DNA of 7,506 nucleotides from the NCBI GenBank assembly GCA_029933495.1, contig JAOZOC010000151.1, positions 1 to 7,506 of the forward strand. Reading direction: 5' to 3'. This DNA is from Bacteroidales bacterium. GTDB lineage: Bacteria; Bacteroidota; Bacteroidia; Bacteroidales; JAADJA01. The notes under the pieces were generated by a model, which searched no databases, had not been told where the DNA came from, and saw only the letters and a program-made list of their open reading frames with translations. This document shows, piece after piece, positions 6,890 through 7,506 of the stretch; the stretch's first letter is position 1; each line of letters starts with the position of its first letter. Made by a program: the position numbers and the translations under genes.

Positions 6890-6939
6890 CCTGAATGTGA
6901 TGTGATTTAGATTGCAAGTATATACAAAAAAATATTACA

Positions 6940-6960
6940 ATTTACATTTTTTTTGTAAAT
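6940..6960. repeat. AT-rich dyad around a T7 loop
   Basis: ATTTACA at 6940-6946 and TGTAAAT at 6954-6960 are perfect inverted repeats separated by seven T. The surroundings are very AT-rich, so part of this could be compositional. It may be a protein-binding site or simply a DNA-unwinding stretch. Confidence 0.3.
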
Positions 6961-6990
6961 ATTTTTTATGAATAGAAAATACACCATATT

Positions 6991-7023
6991 TGATATTAGG
7001 GGGGGGGGGGGGCCCGAATATCA
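6991..7023. repeat. G14 homopolymer inside an imperfect palindrome
   Basis: Fourteen consecutive G occupy 6999-7012, followed by CCC. The flanks are symmetric: TGATATTAGGG at 6991-7001 against CCCGAATATCA at 7013-7023, with a single mismatch. A run of this length is far from expected in such an AT-rich region. Long G-tracts are prone to slipped-strand length change, and in an intergenic position they can alter promoter function. A near-match to the -7 box, CATATTTG, lies just upstream at 6985-6992, so transcription from it would start near the tract. The exact length may also be affected by sequencing. Confidence 0.8.
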
Positions 7024-7070
7024 GTCTGTTACAGTCTCTATTTAAAATAATTATAAATTACAATGAGTCA

Positions 7071-7091
7071 TGTAAAACGGTACGTTTTATA
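7071..7091. promoter_or_regulatory. Operator-like palindrome
   Basis: TAAAACG (7073-7079) and CGTTTTA (7083-7089) are perfect inverted repeats around GTA. One further T-A pair outside (7071/7091) extends the symmetry beyond a G/T mismatch. The compact dyad with a 3-bp centre looks like a dimeric regulator site. It lies about 170 bp upstream of the glycosyltransferase promoter box, so the regulated gene is uncertain. Confidence 0.4.
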
Positions 7092-7260
7092 AGTAACGGT
7101 TTGGATGATTGAGGTCAAATAGAGGGAGAAAGGGCTTGCACGTAAAATTTTTACTATGGGATATTACTAACGATTGTAATGATAAGGTATTACCACGAAC
7201 AACCTCAAACCATCAGATTCTAGTTGATAAAAATAACAAAAGTAATGAATAAAATTTATA

Positions 7261-7268
7261 TACTTTTG
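7261..7268 (+). promoter_or_regulatory. -7 promoter box for the glycosyltransferase gene
   Basis: TACTTTTG matches the Bacteroidota -7 consensus TAnnTTTG exactly. It ends 33 bp before the ATG at 7302, which gives a short leader of about 25-28 nt. No TTG lies at the usual 19-21 bp upstream; the nearest is at 7224-7226, 34 bp away. The -33 element is therefore weak or absent, and an activator may be needed. Confidence 0.55.
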
Positions 7269-7301
7269 CAATCACCGGTAGGGTAAACACAAATTGTATA
7301 T

Positions 7302-7506
7302 ATGAACGGCATAGACAAAATAGATTTTAATTCGGCAGAAAACGCAAACAATAAGGATAATAAAAGATTTTCCATAATCATTCCGACCTGGAATAATTTG
7401 CCATATCTGAAGACCTGTCTGGACAGTATTAAAAAACATGGCAAATACAACCATCAAATCATTATCCATATTAATGATGGTTCTGACGGGACTTTGGAGT
7501 GGGTTA
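7302..7506 (+). CDS. Family 2 glycosyltransferase, N-terminal part (runs off right edge)
   Basis: The first 68 codons are in the window. Residues 1-22 are a polar, Asn/Asp/Lys-rich extension. Residues 23-32 (FSIIIPTWNN) are the first beta strand and loop of a GT-A fold, the usual N-terminal signature of GT2 enzymes. Residues 33-43 (LPYLKTCLDSI) are the following helix. IIIHINDGSDGT at 53-64 matches the nucleotide-sugar-binding DDGSxDxT loop, here with Asn at the first position. Such enzymes transfer a sugar from a nucleotide donor in the cytoplasm, commonly for capsule, exopolysaccharide or O-antigen synthesis. Donor and acceptor cannot be told from this fragment. There is no signal peptide. 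The ATG at 7302 is the first start after an in-frame stop at 7284-7286, and a promoter box lies 33 bp ahead. The two minus-strand frames overlapping it lack any family signature. Confidence 0.88.
   Translation, partial: MNGIDKIDFNSAENANNKDNKRFSIIIPTWNNLPYLKTCLDSIKKHGKYNHQIIIHINDGSDGTLEWV

Larger units (their letters stand above)
6510..7301. other. Long divergent intergenic region with dense structure
   Basis: No gene is visible on either strand in these 792 bp between the divergently oriented lipoprotein and glycosyltransferase genes. From left to right it holds a nested inverted repeat, a bulged hairpin, a plus-strand terminator, a minus-strand promoter box, an AT-rich dyad, a G14 tract in an imperfect palindrome, an operator-like palindrome and a plus-strand promoter box; each is listed separately. 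The part from 6920 to 6990 is strongly AT-rich. Confidence 0.7.

Noticed and set aside
7224..7268. TTG at 7224-7226 as the -33 element of the glycosyltransferase promoter
   Set aside because: The distance of 34 bp to the TACTTTTG box is far beyond the 19-21 bp usual in Bacteroidota promoters.
7256..7469. Two minus-strand open frames of 64 and 65 codons
   Set aside because: They overlap the glycosyltransferase start, which has the IIIPTWNN and NDGSDGT signatures; the minus-strand products show nothing.

Overview
This window looks like an AT-rich chromosomal segment of a Bacteroidota bacterium that has a type IX secretion system (T9SS). The evidence is two proteins ending in T9SS type A sorting domains (YPNP motif, short beta-rich tail, basic C-terminus), signal peptides ending just before or at Gln, starts preceded by A-rich leaders rather than strong Shine-Dalgarno sites, and exact TAnnTTTG promoter boxes of the Bacteroidota type. 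I cannot assign a genus.

Layout: five genes on the minus strand run from 6509 down past the left edge. In transcription order they are: a lipoprotein of unknown family (6509-5487); a T9SS-exported protein with propeller-like repeats (5477-4068); a fibre-like protein with collagen-free AxG head repeats and a C-terminal coiled coil (4042-2702); a 154-residue T9SS protein carrying one Rhs/YD-like motif (2627-2163); and a large SpvB/Rhs-family protein whose first 669 codons are in the window (2009 to the left edge). The first three are tightly packed (9 and 25 bp gaps) and are probably one operon. The last two are separated by 74 and 153 bp and may be co-transcribed or have their own signals. All five products carry export signals, so the block encodes envelope or secreted proteins. 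A plausible reading is a surface-display or delivery locus in which the SpvB/Rhs protein is the main cargo, but that is inference.

The 792 bp between 6510 and 7301 is a divergent intergenic region rich in structure: a nested inverted repeat of the CGTCATTGCG type, a bulged hairpin, a good intrinsic terminator on the plus strand with no gene in front of it, a minus-strand promoter box, an AT-rich dyad, a run of 14 G inside an imperfect palindrome, an operator-like palindrome, and an exact plus-strand promoter box. The window ends in the first 68 codons of a plus-strand family 2 glycosyltransferase, probably the start of a surface-glycan gene group.

The most interesting points are the small YD-motif/T9SS protein directly upstream of the SpvB/Rhs gene, the G14 tract upstream of the glycosyltransferase (a candidate phase-variation site), and the orphan plus-strand terminator that could end a small RNA. 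No CRISPR array, tRNA, rRNA or transposase gene was seen.
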